DNA of 64,000 bases from Pedococcus sp031456495 (GTDB taxonomy: Bacteria > Actinomycetota > Actinomycetes > Actinomycetales > Dermatophilaceae), in NCBI RefSeq assembly GCF_031456495.1, contig NZ_JAVDUW010000001.1, positions 248,001 through 312,000 on the forward strand, written 5' to 3'. The notes beneath the pieces were generated by a model. That model ran no database searches. It saw only the letters and a list, made by a program, of their open reading frames with translations, and had not been told where the DNA came from. Shown one piece after another: positions 32,294-41,085 of this stretch. Position 1 is the first letter of the stretch, and the number at the start of each line of letters is the position of its first letter. Made by a program: the position numbers and the translations under genes.

Positions 32294-33702
32294 CCAGCCC
32301 CGCACCGACCGCGAGGACGACGGCGGCCGGCGCCGGGGGCGGGGTCTTCGGCCCGGCACACGCCCTCGTCTCGCTGGCGCTGGTGGCGCTCATCACCGTC
32401 ATCGCCTTCGAGGGGATGGCCGTGTCGACGGCCATGCCGCAGGCCGCCCGTGAGCTCGACGCGGTCCGCTCCTACGGGCTCGCCTTCTCGGTCATGCTCA
32501 CCACCCAGCTGCTCGGCATCGTCCTCGCCGGCGTGTGGTGCGACCGCTCCGGCCCCCTCCCGTCGCTGTATGCCGGCCAGCTCCTCTTCGCGGCCGGCTG
32601 TGCCGTGTGCGGTGCGTCCGGCACGTTCGGGCTGTTCCTCGTGGGGCGCGGCGTCGCCGGACTGGGCGCGGGCCTCATCATCGTGGCGGGGTACGTCGTC
32701 ATCGGCCGCGTCTACCCGGACTCGTTGCGCCCCAAGGTGTTCAGCGTCATCTCCGCCGCGTGGGTGCTGCCGTCGCTCCTCGGGCCGCCGATCGCGGCCT
32801 GGGTGACGACGACGTGGTCCTGGCGGTGGGTGTTCTGGCTCGTCGTCGCGCCGGTGGTCCTGGCGATGACGATGGTGCTGAGCCGCCGCGCCCAGATCGC
32901 CGCGGCGGACGACGGCATCGACGCCTCGAGCCGCGACCACCGTGCGCACACGAGGGCCGCCTGGTTCGGGCTGCTCATCGCCGCCTCCGCCGGCGCCCTC
33001 CAGTGGGGCACGCACGACCTGTCGGCTCAGTGGTCGGTGCAGACCGCGGTCGCCGTCGTGGGGGTCGCCGGGATCGCGGTCGCGGCACCGCTGCTGCTGC
33101 CGGCCGGGACGTGGCTGCTGCGGCGCGGTCTGCCGTCGGTGATGCTGGCCCGGTTCCTGCTGACCTGCTCCTTCTTCGGGACGATCACCTACATCCCGCT
33201 CATGCTGGTCAACGAGCGGGGCCAGTCCCTCGGCACGGCCGGCACGATCCTCGCGGTGGGGTCGCTCGGCTGGTCCGCGGGCTCCTGGGTCCAGGGCCGT
33301 GACCGCTGGGCCGGCCGGCGCGACCACCTCGTGGTGGCCGGTGGCGTGCTGCTGACGGCGGGCCTGCTCGGCGTCGTCGCCGTCACCCACTTCGCTTGGC
33401 ACCCGTGGCTCATCGCCCTCGCCCTGGTGGCCTGCGGCACCGGGATGGGGCTCGGCACCGCGAGCCTCTCGGTGCTGTCGCTGACGCTCACTCCCCCGGC
33501 CGACCACGGGGCGACGTCGTCGTCGCTGCAGCTGGCCGATGTCCTCGGCTCGGTGATCGGGATCGCAGCGGCCGGTGCGGTGTTCGCCGCGCTGCACACC
33601 CGCGCGGGGCAGGACGTGCCGGTCTTCGTCGGCATGTGGCTCGGGCTGAGCGCGGTCGCGGCCTGCGTGGTGCTCGCCGGCTCCCGCATCCGCGCCCGCT
33701 GA
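32290..33702 (+). CDS. MFS drug/solute transporter (DHA2-like)
   Basis: A 470-residue major facilitator with about 14 hydrophobic segments. The conserved helix-1/2 region (F-E-G-M-A-V-S-T-A-M-P-Q-A) and the loop-2/3 motif (G-V-W-C-D-R-S-G) point to the proton-antiport drug exporter branch. Translationally coupled to the glycerophosphodiesterase (GTGA), so it might alternatively carry a related metabolite. It ends 10 bp from the convergent dehydrogenase gene. Confidence 0.85.
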   Translation: MTSPAPTARTTAAGAGGGVFGPAHALVSLALVALITVIAFEGMAVSTAMPQAARELDAVRSYGLAFSVMLTTQLLGIVLAGVWCDRSGPLPSLYAGQLLFAAGCAVCGASGTFGLFLVGRGVAGLGAGLIIVAGYVVIGRVYPDSLRPKVFSVISAAWVLPSLLGPPIAAWVTTTWSWRWVFWLVVAPVVLAMTMVLSRRAQIAAADDGIDASSRDHRAHTRAAWFGLLIAASAGALQWGTHDLSAQWSVQTAVAVVGVAGIAVAAPLLLPAGTWLLRRGLPSVMLARFLLTCSFFGTITYIPLMLVNERGQSLGTAGTILAVGSLGWSAGSWVQGRDRWAGRRDHLVVAGGVLLTAGLLGVVAVTHFAWHPWLIALALVACGTGMGLGTASLSVLSLTLTPPADHGATSSSLQLADVLGSVIGIAAAGAVFAALHTRAGQDVPVFVGMWLGLSAVAACVVLAGSRIRAR

Positions 33703-33712
33703 CGCGCGGCGG

Positions 33713-34612
33713 TCACGCCTTGGCCGCGGCGGCCACGCGTCCGGCCCGCGAGCGCTCCCGCACCGCCTCGAGCACCACGGCCATGTCGAGGTCGCCCCAG
33801 CCGTCCGCGACCGCCTCGGCGAACAGGTCGCGGCAGACGTCCGCCACCGGGGTGGCCAGCCCGGCCCGGCGTCCCGCCGCGACGATGAGCTCGGCGTTCA
33901 TCAGCACGTCCGCCGCCCCCGCCTGCACCTCGTAGTCGCCGTCGAGCAGCTTCCCCAGCTTCGCGCGGGCGACGGTGCTGGCCATCGGCCCCTCCTCCAC
34001 CACCCGGCGGAAGGTCTCGAGGTCCAGCCCGTGCTCGGCGGCGAAGTGGAACGCCTCGACGAGCCCGGTCACCTGGGTGATGAGGAACAGGTTCACCGCG
34101 AGCTTGGTCAGCAGGGCGGAGCCGACCCCGCCCGTCTCGACGACCGCACGGCCCAGCGGCTGCAGCACCGGGGACACCGCGGCCCTCACCGCCTCGTCAC
34201 CGGCCAGCATGACGACGAGCTGGGCCGCCTCCGCGACGGGACGTGACCCGGAGACGGGCGCCTCGGCATACCGGCCCCCGGCCCGGACGACGTCGCGGGA
34301 GAGGCGCACGGAGAACTCCGGTGACGTCGTGCCCATGTGCACCACGGTCCGGTCGGCCACCAGGGCGTCGAAGCGAGGCGTGTGGCGCCCGAGGACCCTG
34401 TCGAGCACCTCCTCCGAGGCGAGCATGAGGAGGACCACGTCCGCGGCGGCGAAGACCTCGGCGACGTCTCCCGCGACACGGGCGCCGACACGGCCGAGCT
34501 CGTCGGCCGCAGCCGGCGACCGGTTCCAGACGACCAGGTCCGTGCCGGCGCCCAGCAGGGTGAGCGCCATCGGACGCCCCATGACACCCAGTCCCACGAA
34601 CCCGACGACCAT
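33713..34612 (-). CDS. NAD(P)-dependent beta-hydroxyacid dehydrogenase-like protein
   Basis: 299 residues of the 3-hydroxyisobutyrate dehydrogenase / imine reductase superfamily. Rossmann motif G-L-G-V-M-G lies at residues 7-12; N-R-S follows the second strand. The catalytic-loop Lys is in L-L-T-K-L-A-V-N, with the helical C-terminal domain after it. Substrate could be a beta-hydroxyacid or an imine. GGAGG precedes the ATG. It is divergent from a tetR gene across two strong operators, so TetR probably represses it. Confidence 0.85.
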   Translation of the reverse strand: MVVGFVGLGVMGRPMALTLLGAGTDLVVWNRSPAAADELGRVGARVAGDVAEVFAAADVVLLMLASEEVLDRVLGRHTPRFDALVADRTVVHMGTTSPEFSVRLSRDVVRAGGRYAEAPVSGSRPVAEAAQLVVMLAGDEAVRAAVSPVLQPLGRAVVETGGVGSALLTKLAVNLFLITQVTGLVEAFHFAAEHGLDLETFRRVVEEGPMASTVARAKLGKLLDGDYEVQAGAADVLMNAELIVAAGRRAGLATPVADVCRDLFAEAVADGWGDLDMAVVLEAVRERSRAGRVAAAAKA

Positions 34613-34631
34613 CGCGCACCTCCAACGCGCC

Positions 34632-34680
34632 GACTACTATGACGCCTGTCATAGTAGTCATGGATATGACGGTCGTCATA
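34632..34680. promoter_or_regulatory. tandem TetR operators
   Basis: The first is GACTACTATGAC-GCCT-GTCATAGTAGTC (34632-34659), perfect 12-bp arms. The second is TATGAC-GGTC-GTCATA (34665-34680). Both share ATGAC-N4-GTCAT, centres 27 bp apart. The second overlaps the TAGAGT -10 (34679-34684) of tetR. Confidence 0.85.
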
Positions 34681-34690
34681 GAGTCGACGC

Positions 34691-35278
34691 GTGAACAGCG
34701 ACAGTCGCACCCATCGCGAGAACATGGTCTACGTGGCAGCGCAGAAGCTGCGCGAGCAGGGCGTCGCGGGGGCTGCGCTGCGCACGGTCGCCGCGGAGGC
34801 CGGTGCTCCACGCGGCTCCCTCCAGCACTACTTCCCCGGCGGAAAGGACCAGCTGGTCACCGAGGCGCTCGCGTGGGCGGGTGGCTTCGCGGCCTCGCGG
34901 GTCACCGCGTACCTGGAGCGCGCGCGCACGCCCAGCCCCTCCGGCCTGTTCACCGCCGTCGTGCGCGAGTGGGTCGACGAGCTCGAGCGGCGCGACTTCG
35001 CGCGTGGCTGCCCGGTGGCCGCCACGGTCGTCGACTGCGCCGAGGGCAGCGAGGACCTGCGCCGGGCGGCGGCGGACGCGCTCGCCACCTGGCAGCGGCC
35101 CCTGCGTGAGGGGTTCGCCTCCATGGGCGTGCCCCGGCGGCGCGCCGGCTCACTGGCGGTCCTGGCGCTCTCCGCCCTCGAGGGCGCGGTCATCCTGTCC
35201 CGGGCGGACCACGACACCGCGCCCCTGCGGACGGTGGCGCGCGAGCTCGGACCACTTCTGGACGCCGCCCGGCCGTGA
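34691..35278 (+). CDS. TetR-family regulator
   Basis: A 195-residue repressor with an N-terminal HTH (L-R-T-V-A-A-E-A-G-A-P-R-G-S-L-Q-H-Y-F) at about residues 32-50 and a LmrA/YxaF-type C-terminal domain (R-G-C-P-V-A-A-T-V). TAGAGT lies 6 nt before the GTG start, so the mRNA is probably leaderless. It most likely controls itself and the divergent dehydrogenase through the CTATGAC-type palindromes. The stop overlaps the next gene's GTG (GTGA). Confidence 0.9.
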   Translation: MNSDSRTHRENMVYVAAQKLREQGVAGAALRTVAAEAGAPRGSLQHYFPGGKDQLVTEALAWAGGFAASRVTAYLERARTPSPSGLFTAVVREWVDELERRDFARGCPVAATVVDCAEGSEDLRRAAADALATWQRPLREGFASMGVPRRRAGSLAVLALSALEGAVILSRADHDTAPLRTVARELGPLLDAARP

Positions 35279-36507
35279 CCGTCCCGCGGGCCACGACCCG
35301 GCTGCTCCCGGCGGTCACCGCGACGCTGGTGGCGCTGGCGGCCCTGGCAGGAGCGCTGGTGGGTTGCAGCGGCTCGCAGGGGCCGGCGCCCGCACCGACG
35401 GCCCGGCCACTCGCCTGGTCGCCCGTCCCGCTCCCGCGCGGCGACGTACCCCTCACCCTGGCGACCTCCGCCGCCTCACCGGGTGCCGTCATCGTCGGGG
35501 CCACCTCGTCCACCGGCCCCGCCCTCTGGTCGGTGGGGGCCGACGGACGCAGCCTCGTCGCAGTGCCGCTCTCCCCGCACAGCACCTACGCCCACCCGGC
35601 CCGCTGGGCCTACCTGGCCGTGGACGGACAGCACGTGGTCGGGGTGGGACGCGCCACCGGCGGCGCGCACGGCCTGCCCCGGTGGACGGTGTGGGACGGC
35701 AGCACCACCGGCGTGCAGGAGCGTCCGCAGCCGTTCGAGACCTTCGGCGGGCCGAGGGCGGGTGGCTTGGCGGCAGTCGCCACCGGCGCCGGACGGGACG
35801 TCGTGGTCGGCGCCTGGGACGACGGCGGACCCGGCCTCGACGGAGCGGTCTGGCTGCGGAGCGCCGGGCGGTGGGACCGCCTGCCGGGCGGCGGCACCGC
35901 GCTGGCCAGCACGTCCACGGACCTGGTGCAGGTCGCGTCCGTCGGCCTCACGGGCACGTCCGGCGACCCGCCCACGGTCGTCGTCGCCGGTGCCGCCACG
36001 GACCTCTCCGGCTCGGCGCCCTCCCAGCACCCCGTCGCCTGGACGTCACGGGACCCGCGCGGACCGTGGCAGCGCCACGACCTCCCCGGGACGACCTCGG
36101 CGGCCCGCGTGACGGGGAGCACCTGTGACCGCACCGGCTGCTGGCTCGTCGGCACCGACGGCGACGTCGCCGCCCTGTGGCGCCTCACCGCGCGCTCGGC
36201 ACCGTCCCCGGAGGGTCCGGACGTCGCGGATCCGGACGTCGTGGTGGACCGGGTGCCGCTACCCGGCACCGTCGCCACCACGTCGGCCACCGGGGCCCTG
36301 ACGGCGCTCGACGGCGCGACCCTCTGGGTGGTCGTGCGCGGTCACTCTGGGGCAGCGCTCGTCCGCCGGGACGGCGCCGGGACGTGGTCCGTGTGGGCCG
36401 CACCGACGGGCGACGTGCAGGCGGTGGCCGCCCGGAGCGGGCTCCTCGCCGTCGTCGTCCGGGCCGCAGGCGGGACGAGACGGGTGCTCGTCGCAGCCGT
36501 GCGCTGA
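35275..36507 (+). CDS. lipoprotein with repeated beta-propeller-like segments
   Basis: 410 residues. A lipoprotein signal has its lipobox L-V-G-C at about residues 28-31. The mature part is Gly/Ala/Thr-rich with recurring short beta motifs (A-W-D-D-G-G-P, P-V-A-W-T-S-R-D, W-L-V-G-T-D-G) suggestive of a beta-propeller; Cys-x5-Cys (T-C-D-R-T-G-C) may form a disulphide. Function unknown. Coupled to tetR by GTGA but perhaps only by chance of compaction. Confidence 0.7.
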   Translation: MTVPRATTRLLPAVTATLVALAALAGALVGCSGSQGPAPAPTARPLAWSPVPLPRGDVPLTLATSAASPGAVIVGATSSTGPALWSVGADGRSLVAVPLSPHSTYAHPARWAYLAVDGQHVVGVGRATGGAHGLPRWTVWDGSTTGVQERPQPFETFGGPRAGGLAAVATGAGRDVVVGAWDDGGPGLDGAVWLRSAGRWDRLPGGGTALASTSTDLVQVASVGLTGTSGDPPTVVVAGAATDLSGSAPSQHPVAWTSRDPRGPWQRHDLPGTTSAARVTGSTCDRTGCWLVGTDGDVAALWRLTARSAPSPEGPDVADPDVVVDRVPLPGTVATTSATGALTALDGATLWVVVRGHSGAALVRRDGAGTWSVWAAPTGDVQAVAARSGLLAVVVRAAGGTRRVLVAAVR

Positions 36508-36509
36508 GC

Positions 36510-37139
36510 TCAGCGCACGAGGACGTGCCCGACGGGCGTCGACAGCCGGGTCCACCGGCCGTGCGTCCACACCGTCACCTCGGCGCCCGGGGCACTGAAC
36601 CCGAGGACGTATGCCGCGAACGCCCCGCCCGCGGGCACCGGCGGCGTCGTCGCGGTCGCCCGCGCCCACACCTGCCTGCGCAGCGCCGTCACCGCGTGGC
36701 CGCCGGCCTCGGCCGGCGCACCCTCGGCGACCTCCGAGATCCCTTGCCGCGCCACGGCATTCAGCTCGTCGGCCGACACGACACCCACCCGCTCCCAGCC
36801 GGACCGCGGGGGCGACAGCGCCGCCCACGGGACCCGCACGGTCGTCGGTGGCACGGACAGCTCGGTCGCCGCCTGGTCCCGCGCCACCCGGTCGAGGACG
36901 CCCGCGAGCGGCACGGTGGTGTCGAGCTCAGCGGGCTCGGCCAGCGACATGACGCGCAGCCCGAGCACCGCACCCTCGCCCATCAGCCCGGCACCGGGCA
37001 GCACCGAGACGTAGCCGGCGAGGGTGGTGCCGGCGGCCTGGAGGCGGATCGCCCCGTCGTCGTCGACGACCTTGGCGCGACGGACGTACGCCGCGAGGTC
37101 GGCCAGGCCCTGCGCGTCCGGGAAGCGGAACGTGGTCAC
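36510..37139 (-). CDS. hypothetical protein coupled to a thioesterase
   Basis: 209 residues from a GTG overlapping the thioesterase stop (GTGA). Soluble, no signal peptide; mixed alpha/beta with a central W-x-A-L-S-P-P-R-S-G-W-E segment. It begins T-T-F-R-F-P-D-A. I do not recognise a domain. Coupling suggests a role alongside the acyl-CoA thioesterase, but this is context only. It ends 2 bp from the convergent lipoprotein gene. Confidence 0.7.
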   Translation of the reverse strand: MTTFRFPDAQGLADLAAYVRRAKVVDDDGAIRLQAAGTTLAGYVSVLPGAGLMGEGAVLGLRVMSLAEPAELDTTVPLAGVLDRVARDQAATELSVPPTTVRVPWAALSPPRSGWERVGVVSADELNAVARQGISEVAEGAPAEAGGHAVTALRRQVWARATATTPPVPAGGAFAAYVLGFSAPGAEVTVWTHGRWTRLSTPVGHVLVR

Positions 37140-37612
37140 CGGCGCCGCCACCGGAACGGCGTCGGGTCGCCGGCGTGGGCCTGCAGGACGGCGCGCAGCG
37201 CGTCGTCCATGCGCCGGGGTCGGGCGGTGGCGAAGTCGTAGAGGACCAGGGTCGTCTCGGCCCGGGCGAAGACCGTCTCGCCCTGCTCCCCCTCGCGGCC
37301 GTCGCGCACCTCGTAGCCGAGGTCGAAGCCCGCGCCGCCGATCCGGGTCGGCCACATCTCCACGGCGATCGGGGCGACGCGGAACAGCAGCGGCGCGAGG
37401 TACTCGATCTCGTGCCGGGCCACGAGGATGCCCTCGGACAGCACGGACCGGTCCTGCCCGAACCACTCCTCGAACCCGATGACGCGTGCGTCCTCCAGCA
37501 GCCGCAGGAACTGCACGTTGTTGACGTGGCCGTAGGCGTCCATGTCGCTCCAGCGCAGCGGCACGTTGACGCGGTAGCGCTCCGGCGGGGGCGTCGCCTG
37601 GTCCTCGGACAT
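37136..37612 (-). CDS. hotdog-fold acyl-CoA thioesterase
   Basis: 158 residues of the 4-hydroxybenzoyl-CoA thioesterase / YbgC-like family. The active-site signature W-S-D-M-D-A-Y-G-H-V-N-N lies at about residues 21-32, with the catalytic Asp followed by G-H-V-N-N. It hydrolyses an acyl-CoA; chain preference unknown. It is divergent from recQ over 48 bp. Confidence 0.88.
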   Translation of the reverse strand: MSEDQATPPPERYRVNVPLRWSDMDAYGHVNNVQFLRLLEDARVIGFEEWFGQDRSVLSEGILVARHEIEYLAPLLFRVAPIAVEMWPTRIGGAGFDLGYEVRDGREGEQGETVFARAETTLVLYDFATARPRRMDDALRAVLQAHAGDPTPFRWRRR

Positions 37613-37660
37613 GGGGACATCCTCGCAGGGCTGTCGGGCGGGCGGCCTACGGTGGTCGGC

Positions 37661-39778
37661 ATGCAGACTGCCTCGGACGTCGACCTCACGACCCGCGCGA
37701 CCACGGTCCTGAGACGGCTGGTCGGGCGCGACGACGCCGACTTCCGCGACGGGCAGCTCGAGGCGGTGCTCGCCATCGTCGAGCGGCGCCAGCGCGTCCT
37801 CGTGGTCCAGCGCACCGGCTGGGGGAAGTCGGCCGTCTACTTCGTCTCCACCGTGCTGCGCCGCGAGGAGGGGTCAGGCCCCACGGTCATCGTGTCGCCG
37901 CTCCTGGCGCTCATGCGCGACCAGATCGCGGCCGCCCAGCGGGCCGGCATCCGCGCGGTGACGATGAACTCCGCCAACGCCCAGGAGTGGGGCGAGGTGT
38001 CCGCGGCCCTCGCCCGCGACGAGGTCGACGTCCTGCTGGTCAGCCCGGAGCGGCTCAACAACCCGCGGTTCCGCGACGAGCAGCTGCCCGACCTCGCCCG
38101 GCGGTGCGGGCTGCTCGTCGTCGACGAGGCGCACTGCGTCTCGGACTGGGGCCACGACTTCCGGCCCGACTACCGCCGCATCCGCGACCTGCTGCAGACC
38201 CTCCCCGCCGGCACCCCGGTGCTCGCGACCACGGCCACCGCCAACGCGCGCGTGGTCACCGACGTCGTCGAGCAGCTCGGGGTCGGCGGCCACGACGTGC
38301 TCACCCTGCGCGGCGGCCTCGCCCGCGACTCGCTGCGGCTCGGCGTGATGCGCCAGACCTCGCCCGAGCAGCGGTTGGCGTGGCTGCTCGCCCACCTCGA
38401 CGAGCTGCCGGGGTCGGGCATCATCTACGCGCTCACCGTGTCGGGTGCCGAGGACGTGGCCGCCGCCCTGCGCGACGCGGGTCACGAGGTGCGCGCCTAC
38501 ACCGGGCGCACCGACCCGGCCGACCGCGAGCAGCTCGAGGCCATGCTGCGCGACAACCGGGTCAAGGCCCTGGTGGCGACATCGGCGCTCGGCATGGGGT
38601 TCGACAAGCCGGACCTCGGGTTCGTGCTGCACCTCGGAGCCCCGTCGTCGCCGGTCGCCTACTACCAGCAGGTCGGGCGCGCCGGTCGTGCCACCGAGCG
38701 GGCCGACGTCCTGCTGCTGCCCGGGCCGGAGGACAAGGAGGTGTGGGCCTACTTCGCCTCCGCCTCGATGCCGCGCCAGGAGCAGGCCGACGCCGTGCTG
38801 CGCGCCCTCGCCGAGAGCAACCGCGCCCTGTCGACCGCGGCCCTCGAGACCATCGTGGACATCCGCCGCACGCGGCTCGAGCTGCTGCTCAAGGTGCTCG
38901 ACGTCGACGGCGCGGTGCAGCGCGTGTCGGGCGGCTGGACCTCGACCGGCCAGCCGTGGACCTACGACGCCGAGCGCTACGAGCGGGTGGCGCAGGCGCG
39001 GGTCCGCGAGCAGGAGCTGATGGTCGCCTACGAGCGCACCGACGGGTGCCGGATGGCGTTCCTCCAGGAGTCGCTGGACGACGACAGCGCGGCCGCCTGC
39101 GGGCGGTGCGACGGGTGCGCCGGGCCGTGGTTCCCGACCGAGGTGCCGGACACCGCCGTCACCACCGCCCGCGGCCGGCTCGAGCGCGCCGGCGTCGAGC
39201 TCGAGCCGCGCGCGCAGTGGCCGACCGGGATGGACCGGCTGGGGGTGCCCGTCAAGGGCCGGATCCCCGCGGAGGAGTCCATGCAGCCCGGGTATGCCGT
39301 GGCGCGCCTGACCGACCTCGGCTGGGGCCAGCGGCTGCGCGAGCTGCTCCGCTCCCCCGACGCGCCGGTCGACCCCGCCCTGCTGCGAGCCTGCGTGCCG
39401 ATCCTGCGCGACTGGGGCTGGCAGGAGCGGCCCGTCGCCGTGGCGGCGGTCCCCTCGCGCACCCGACCGCAGCTGGTGGAGTCCTTCGGGCAGGGCCTGG
39501 CGCAGATGGGCCGGCTGGAGTGGCTCGGCCCGCTGCAGCTCGTCGACGGCGGGCCGGTCGGCGAGGCCGGCGGCAACAGCGCCTTCCGCCTCGCGAACGT
39601 CTGGGAGCGGCTGGGCCTCGATGTGCAGCAGCACCGGGCGGTGAGCGGGCTCACCGGTCCGGTGCTGCTGGTCGACGACCTGGCGTCGTCGCGCTGGACA
39701 CTCACCGTCGCGGCTCAGGTCCTGCGCCGCGCCGGCGCGCCCGGCGTGCTGCCGTTCGTCCTGGCGCTCGAGGCCTGA
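37661..39778 (+). CDS. RecQ-family DNA helicase with phosphoribosyltransferase-like C-terminus
   Basis: 705 residues. The SF2 helicase core has Walker A Q-R-T-G-W-G-K-S (about 49-56), box II V-V-D-E-A-H-C-V-S-D-W-G-H-D (about 157-170), T-A-T-A, and motif VI Q-V-G-R-A-G-R. A RecQ zinc-binding Cys cluster (C-R, then C-G-R-C-D-G-C) sits near 463-487. The last 40 residues carry G-P-V-L-L-V-D-D-L-A-S-S-R-W-T-L-T, a PRPP-type phosphoribosyltransferase loop. TACGGT lies 7 nt before the ATG (leaderless). Probably unwinds recombination intermediates; the added domain is of unknown use. Confidence 0.88.
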   Translation: MQTASDVDLTTRATTVLRRLVGRDDADFRDGQLEAVLAIVERRQRVLVVQRTGWGKSAVYFVSTVLRREEGSGPTVIVSPLLALMRDQIAAAQRAGIRAVTMNSANAQEWGEVSAALARDEVDVLLVSPERLNNPRFRDEQLPDLARRCGLLVVDEAHCVSDWGHDFRPDYRRIRDLLQTLPAGTPVLATTATANARVVTDVVEQLGVGGHDVLTLRGGLARDSLRLGVMRQTSPEQRLAWLLAHLDELPGSGIIYALTVSGAEDVAAALRDAGHEVRAYTGRTDPADREQLEAMLRDNRVKALVATSALGMGFDKPDLGFVLHLGAPSSPVAYYQQVGRAGRATERADVLLLPGPEDKEVWAYFASASMPRQEQADAVLRALAESNRALSTAALETIVDIRRTRLELLLKVLDVDGAVQRVSGGWTSTGQPWTYDAERYERVAQARVREQELMVAYERTDGCRMAFLQESLDDDSAAACGRCDGCAGPWFPTEVPDTAVTTARGRLERAGVELEPRAQWPTGMDRLGVPVKGRIPAEESMQPGYAVARLTDLGWGQRLRELLRSPDAPVDPALLRACVPILRDWGWQERPVAVAAVPSRTRPQLVESFGQGLAQMGRLEWLGPLQLVDGGPVGEAGGNSAFRLANVWERLGLDVQQHRAVSGLTGPVLLVDDLASSRWTLTVAAQVLRRAGAPGVLPFVLALEA

Positions 39779-39818
39779 GGCCTTTCGGGGTCCGAAGCCG
39801 CCTCTGGGGCCTCAGGCC
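39772..39818. terminator. bidirectional terminator containing both stop codons
   Basis: GGCCTGAGGCC (39772-39782) and GGCCTCAGGCC (39808-39818) are perfect complements around 25 nt. The recQ TGA lies in the left arm and the FMN reductase TGA in the right arm. Confidence 0.55.
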
Positions 39819-40363
39819 GCCTTGGGGGCGGGCTCGACGGCCGCGAGGGAGCGCACGGCGGCGATCAGGCGGCCGACGACCTCCTCGTCGGTCAGCACGT
39901 CGACGTCGATCGAGGTCTGCGAGAAGGCGATGTCCTCGGGCGCGATGGCACCGGCGATGGTGGCGGAGCGGCGCGCGTGCTCGTGCGCCCACTGGCCGCC
40001 GTACGGGGTCGGGGTCACGCCGACCACCGCGAACGGCTTGCCCTTGATGGCACCGGCGCCGTAGGGACGGGACAGCCAGTCGATCGCGTTGTTGAGGACG
40101 GCAGGCATGGTGCCGTTGTACTCGGGGGTGACGGCCAGCACGCGGTCCGCGCCGTCGACGAGCTGGCGGAGGGCCTGCGCTGCGGCGGGCACCTCGCCCG
40201 CACGGTCGAGGTCCTCGTTGTAGAAGGGGATCTCGCCGAGGCCCTCGGCGATCTCCATGGTCACGCCCTCGGGCGAGCGCTCGACGAGCAGCTCGGCGAT
40301 GCGGCGGTTGAGCGAGTCGGCGCGCAGCGAGCCGACGAGGACGACGACACGGGTGTCGGACAT
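39812..40363 (-). CDS. NAD(P)H-dependent FMN reductase
   Basis: A 183-residue flavodoxin-like FMN reductase / quinone reductase. FMN-phosphate loop G-S-L-R-A-D-S-L-N-R lies at residues 10-19, and the isoalloxazine-binding P-E-Y-N-G-T-M-P segment is followed by N-N-A-I-D-W. It reduces FMN, quinones or azo/chromate-type acceptors. ATG at 40363 with AAAGG upstream; an ATG 11 codons earlier is rejected since it lacks a ribosome site. Divergent from a tetR gene. Confidence 0.9.
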   Translation of the reverse strand: MSDTRVVVLVGSLRADSLNRRIAELLVERSPEGVTMEIAEGLGEIPFYNEDLDRAGEVPAAAQALRQLVDGADRVLAVTPEYNGTMPAVLNNAIDWLSRPYGAGAIKGKPFAVVGVTPTPYGGQWAHEHARRSATIAGAIAPEDIAFSQTSIDVDVLTDEEVVGRLIAAVRSLAAVEPAPKAA

Positions 40364-40407
40364 GGTGGGACCTTTCAGGTGGGGGGAAGCCTGCACCCAC
40401 CCTCAAC

Positions 40408-40421
40408 CGGACCGCGGTCCG
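40408..40421. promoter_or_regulatory. 14-nt palindrome between FMN reductase and TetR genes
   Basis: CGGACCGCGGTCCG is perfectly palindromic in the 104-bp divergent region, 35 bp upstream of the TAGGAT -10 of tetR. Likely a TetR operator, though GC-rich. Confidence 0.45.
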
Positions 40422-40467
40422 CTTTATTTCCCCTCGGGCGCACCCACCCCGACCCTAGGATCGGCGC

Positions 40468-41085
40468 ATGAGCGAGGTGCCGTTGCCGCTGCTCGGCGGG
40501 CCGCCTGTCGAGCGTCGCGACGCGGCGCGCAACCGCGAGGCACTGCTCGTCGCCACCCGGCGGCTCATCGAGCACTGCGGCGTCGAGGCGGTGACGATGG
40601 AGGCGGTCGCGCAGGCGGCCGGCGTCGGCAAGGGCACCGTCTTCCGCCGGTTCGAGAGCCGGGCCGGGCTCATGGCGGCCATGCTCGACTTCCGCGAGCA
40701 GGAGTTCCAGGGGCGGGTCCTGTCGGGGCCACCGCCGCTCGGGCCCGGCGCGCCGGCCATGGAGCGGCTGCTGGCGTTCGGCCGCGAGCGCCTCGCCTAC
40801 AACGTCGAGGCCGCCCGGCTCATCGAGGCAGCGGGGCGGGTGGGTCGACGCGCCACGGGCGCCCGCTCGTTCAGCGCCCTGCACCTCGCCCACCTGCTCG
40901 GCGAGCTCGGGGTGACGGGCAACCGTGGCTTCCTCGCCCACGCCCTCCTCGCGCCCCTGGAGGCGGTGGCCCTGGACCGGGCCGGCGGTACGGAGGCCCT
41001 GGACGACCTACCCCTCGACCAGATCGCCGGCGCCTGGGCCGACCTCGCACACCGCGTGGTGACGGGGACGCCCGCCCCGTCCTGA
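40468..41085 (+). CDS. TetR-family regulator
   Basis: A 205-residue repressor. The HTH V-T-M-E-A-V-A-Q-A-A-G-V-G-K-G-T-V-F-R-R-F lies at about residues 43-63. The C-terminal ligand domain contains an R-L-I-E-A-A-G-R-V-G-R-R segment. TAGGAT (40456-40461) lies 6 nt before the ATG, giving a leaderless mRNA. It probably controls the divergent FMN reductase. Its 3' end overlaps the convergent YczE-family gene by 78 bp. Confidence 0.9.
   Translation: MSEVPLPLLGGPPVERRDAARNREALLVATRRLIEHCGVEAVTMEAVAQAAGVGKGTVFRRFESRAGLMAAMLDFREQEFQGRVLSGPPPLGPGAPAMERLLAFGRERLAYNVEAARLIEAAGRVGRRATGARSFSALHLAHLLGELGVTGNRGFLAHALLAPLEAVALDRAGGTEALDDLPLDQIAGAWADLAHRVVTGTPAPS

Noticed and set aside
29627..32359. A 910-codon leftward frame
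   Set aside because: Antisense to the alpha-glucosidase and glycerophosphodiesterase genes, both with full catalytic motifs.
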